Below are positions 41,484 through 44,492 of a stretch of 44,492 bases of DNA, piece after piece. The notes below the pieces were generated by a model. It made no database searches. It had not been told where the DNA came from and saw only the letters and a program-made list of their open reading frames with translations. Source of the DNA: Arthrobacter sp. GTDB lineage: Bacteria; Actinomycetota; Actinomycetes; Actinomycetales; Micrococcaceae. The stretch covers positions 1-44,492 of the forward strand of contig JAPSIT010000006.1 of the NCBI GenBank assembly GCA_031178585.1, given 5' to 3'. Each line of letters begins with the position of its first letter. Positions within the stretch are counted from its first letter, which is position 1. Both the position numbers and the translations under genes were made by a program.

Positions 41484-41915
41484 CTAGCGCCAGGTGCCGA
41501 TGCCAATAACCGGCCCGGCCTCAAGCCATGACGAAAGACCGGTATAGGCATCAAACTTCATCGCCAACAGGACGTCCCGACCCTCGTACTTGAGTTCCAC
41601 GATGACGACGTCCGGCTGCACCTTGACCAATTCCGCCTCGGTGGGCTGCCGCCTCCCGGTCAATTCCAGGGAGCTGCGGGTGAAGCGGTGCTTGGGCCTG
41701 ACACTGAGCGAAAGCAGCTTGAACCACTCAAGTTCATTGTCCTGATAACGACAAACCCCCATCTGCCAGCTCTTTCCAGCCGTGCAGATGGAGGCGTCCA
41801 CCGTGCCCAGGGCGCGCCGCAGGTTGAAGCGGCGCACCCCGAAAAGGCACAGCGTAAAAATCAGCAACCCAAAAGCGGTCGCCAGGGCGATGAACGGAAG
41901 TGCAGTAGCGTCCAT
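41484..41915 (-). CDS. DUF2550 membrane protein
   Basis: A 143-residue protein with one N-terminal membrane segment (FIALATAFGLLIFTLCLFGV, about 8-27) and a soluble domain (SWQMGVCRYQDNELEWFKLL and HRFTRSSLELTGRR). The DUF2550 family sits directly after atpC in many actinobacteria, for example Rv1312 in Mycobacterium, by recall. Function is unknown. ATG 41915 is chosen because the family starts there, 10 bases after the atpC stop; a longer frame would run into atpC. It is part of the atp-DUF2550-esterase-mprF line. Confidence 0.85.
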   Translation of the reverse strand: MDATALPFIALATAFGLLIFTLCLFGVRRFNLRRALGTVDASICTAGKSWQMGVCRYQDNELEWFKLLSLSVRPKHRFTRSSLELTGRRQPTEAELVKVQPDVVIVELKYEGRDVLLAMKFDAYTGLSSWLEAGPVIGIGTWR

Positions 41916-41925
41916 CAGGGTGGTG

Positions 41926-42210
41926 CTAGCGGATCCCCGCAGTGGCTGCGTCACCCAAGTGGGCGTTGTCAGCGACAATAACGACCCGGTTGTTGTCGAC
42001 GGAGAAGAACCCGCCGTCAACCTCTACAGCGATGCGGTCACCGGAAACAGGCTCGATTGCCATTTCACCTTCGGCCAGAATCGCCAGCAGGGGCGAGTGG
42101 CCGGGCAGGATTCCGATTTCACCATCGCTGGTGCGGGCCTTGACCATCTTGGCCGCTCCGGACCACACGAAGTGGTCCGCTGCGACAATCTCAACCTCAA
42201 GCTCAGCCAT
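41926..42210 (-). CDS. atpC: ATP synthase epsilon subunit, short form
   Basis: A 94-residue epsilon subunit of F1. The beta-sandwich is complete (LEVEIVAADHFVWSG, TSDGEIGILPGHSPLLAIL, FFSVDNNRVVIVAD), but the protein ends there. Epsilon of E. coli is about 138 residues and that of Mycobacterium about 121, so the C-terminal helical pair that can inhibit ATP hydrolysis is missing. The start is ATG 42210, one base after the atpD stop, so translation is coupled; the longer frame upstream lies in atpD and is not real. Confidence 0.95.
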   Translation of the reverse strand: MAELEVEIVAADHFVWSGAAKMVKARTSDGEIGILPGHSPLLAILAEGEMAIEPVSGDRIAVEVDGGFFSVDNNRVVIVADNAHLGDAATAGIR

Positions 42211-42211
42211 A

Positions 42212-43696
<1,485 letters not shown>

Positions 43697-43743
43697 TTAA
43701 GTTTATGTTCTGGTGCAGGTCTGGCTTATCCGGAATCGTTCGG

Positions 43744-44492
43744 CTACGACGCGAGGGCGTCGGCACCGGCCACGATTTCGGACAGCTCCTGCGTGATTTC
43801 CGCCTGGCGGGCGGTGTTGCGCAAACGCGTGTACTTCTTGATGAGGTCCGTGGCGTTGTCTCCGGCGGACTTCATCGCCCGCTGACGTGCAGCAAGCTCG
43901 GAAGCTGCCGCCTGCAACATGGCTGCGAAAATCCGTGACTCGATGTACCGCGGCAGCAGAGCATCGAGAACCTGCTCCGACTCCGGCTCGAACTCGTACA
44001 ACGGCAGCAGCTCCGATTCGGAGGCAGGCTGCTCGTCCACAACTTCAAGCGGCAGAAGACGGATGACCGTCGGCTCCTGGGTCACCATGGACTTGAAGCG
44101 GGTGTACACGACGTGAATCTCATCCACGCCGCCCTCTTCGTAATCTGTGGCGAAGTCCTCGAGCAGCTTGTGGCCGATTTCCTGAGCGGTGGCAAACTCC
44201 GGTGCATCGGTTCCGCCGGTCCAGACCCCTCCGTAGGAACGGCCCCGGAAGTCGAAGTAGGCCTGGGCCTTGCGGCCAACCAGGTACGTCTTGACTTCCT
44301 TGCCTTCTGCGCGGAGCAGCTCGTTGAGGCCTTCGGCCTGCTTGAGCACGCTGGCCGAGTACGAACCAGCCAGTCCACGGTCCGAGGTGATAACCAGCAC
44401 TGCCGCCCGGCGGATCTGCTCCGGCTCGGTGGTCAGCGGGTGGTCGATTTCGCTCTGGCTAGCAACGGCAGAAACGGCGCGGGTAATCGCGT
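43744..44492 (-). CDS. atpG: ATP synthase gamma subunit (partial)
   Basis: The C-terminal 248 residues of the F1 rotor subunit; the gene runs off the right edge, so the N-terminal helix is missing. [18 protein letters not shown] and the last helix [19 protein letters not shown]...[22 protein letters not shown] mark the family. The stop at 43744 is 77 bases before atpD. No frameshift is seen. Confidence 0.97.
   Translation of the reverse strand, partial: AITRAVSAVASQSEIDHPLTTEPEQIRRAAVLVITSDRGLAGSYSASVLKQAEGLNELLRAEGKEVKTYLVGRKAQAYFDFRGRSYGGVWTGGTDAPEFATAQEIGHKLLEDFATDYEEGGVDEIHVVYTRFKSMVTQEPTVIRLLPLEVVDEQPASESELLPLYEFEPESEQVLDALLPRYIESRIFAAMLQAAASELAARQRAMKSAGDNATDLIKKYTRLRNTARQAEITQELSEIVAGADALAS

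Overview
The window looks like core chromosome of a high-GC actinobacterium of the Micrococcaceae (Arthrobacter / Pseudarthrobacter type). The evidence is high GC in third codon positions, many GTG and TTG starts, NucS instead of a MutS/MutL system, DUF2550 next to the ATP synthase genes, and a pncB-clpS-DUF2017-murI-MBL-rph-rdgB order that I recall from mycobacteria. I see no insertion sequence, prophage, CRISPR array, tRNA or rRNA.

Layout. 1-1.9 kb: the end of an unknown gene, an alpha/beta hydrolase and a phosphoribosyltransferase. 2.0-6.5 kb: an accessory catabolic cluster with an MHS-type transporter, a two-component FADH2 monooxygenase (HpaB/HpaC type) and a divergent IclR regulator. 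6.5-13.5 kb: an MFS exporter, sbcD-sbcC and an aquaporin with a repetitive tail. 13.9-17.5 kb: an ADP-ribosylglycohydrolase, DUF4395, a DEDDh exonuclease with a BRCT domain, and DedA. 17.5-21.9 kb: rdgB, rph, an MBL-fold hydrolase, murI, DUF2017 and clpS, all on the minus strand. 22.0-24.0 kb: pncB-pncA (NAD salvage). 24.1-29.4 kb: a DEAD/DEAH helicase with DUF3039, nagB and an ABC exporter. 29.4-33.4 kb: an OYE-family reductase, a YbbN-like thioredoxin/TPR protein without cysteines, and a two-ectodomain membrane protein of unknown role. 33.5-37.5 kb: an AI-2E family permease, an alpha/beta hydrolase, a small zinc-ribbon protein, nucS and a cold-shock gene with a structured leader. 37.6-44.5 kb: an MprF-like lipid aminoacyltransferase, a membrane esterase, DUF2550, atpC, atpD and partial atpG.

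How the genes work together. The clearest units are the aromatic hydroxylation cluster, the sbcDC nuclease, the pncBA salvage operon, the murI-MBL-rph-rdgB operon with GTGA coupling, the helicase/DUF3039 pair, and the aminoacyl-lipid synthase/esterase pair downstream of the ATP synthase.

The most striking pattern is regulatory. At least 13 genes have a TANNNT hexamer exactly 6 or 7 bases before their start codon and no Shine-Dalgarno sequence at usable spacing, which is the signature of leaderless mRNAs. I used it to choose several starts. No clearly new multi-gene system stands out. The best candidates for follow-up are the rhomboid-like MprF/esterase pair, the helicase/DUF3039 pair and the 580-residue two-ectodomain protein. 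All functions are inferred from sequence reading alone.
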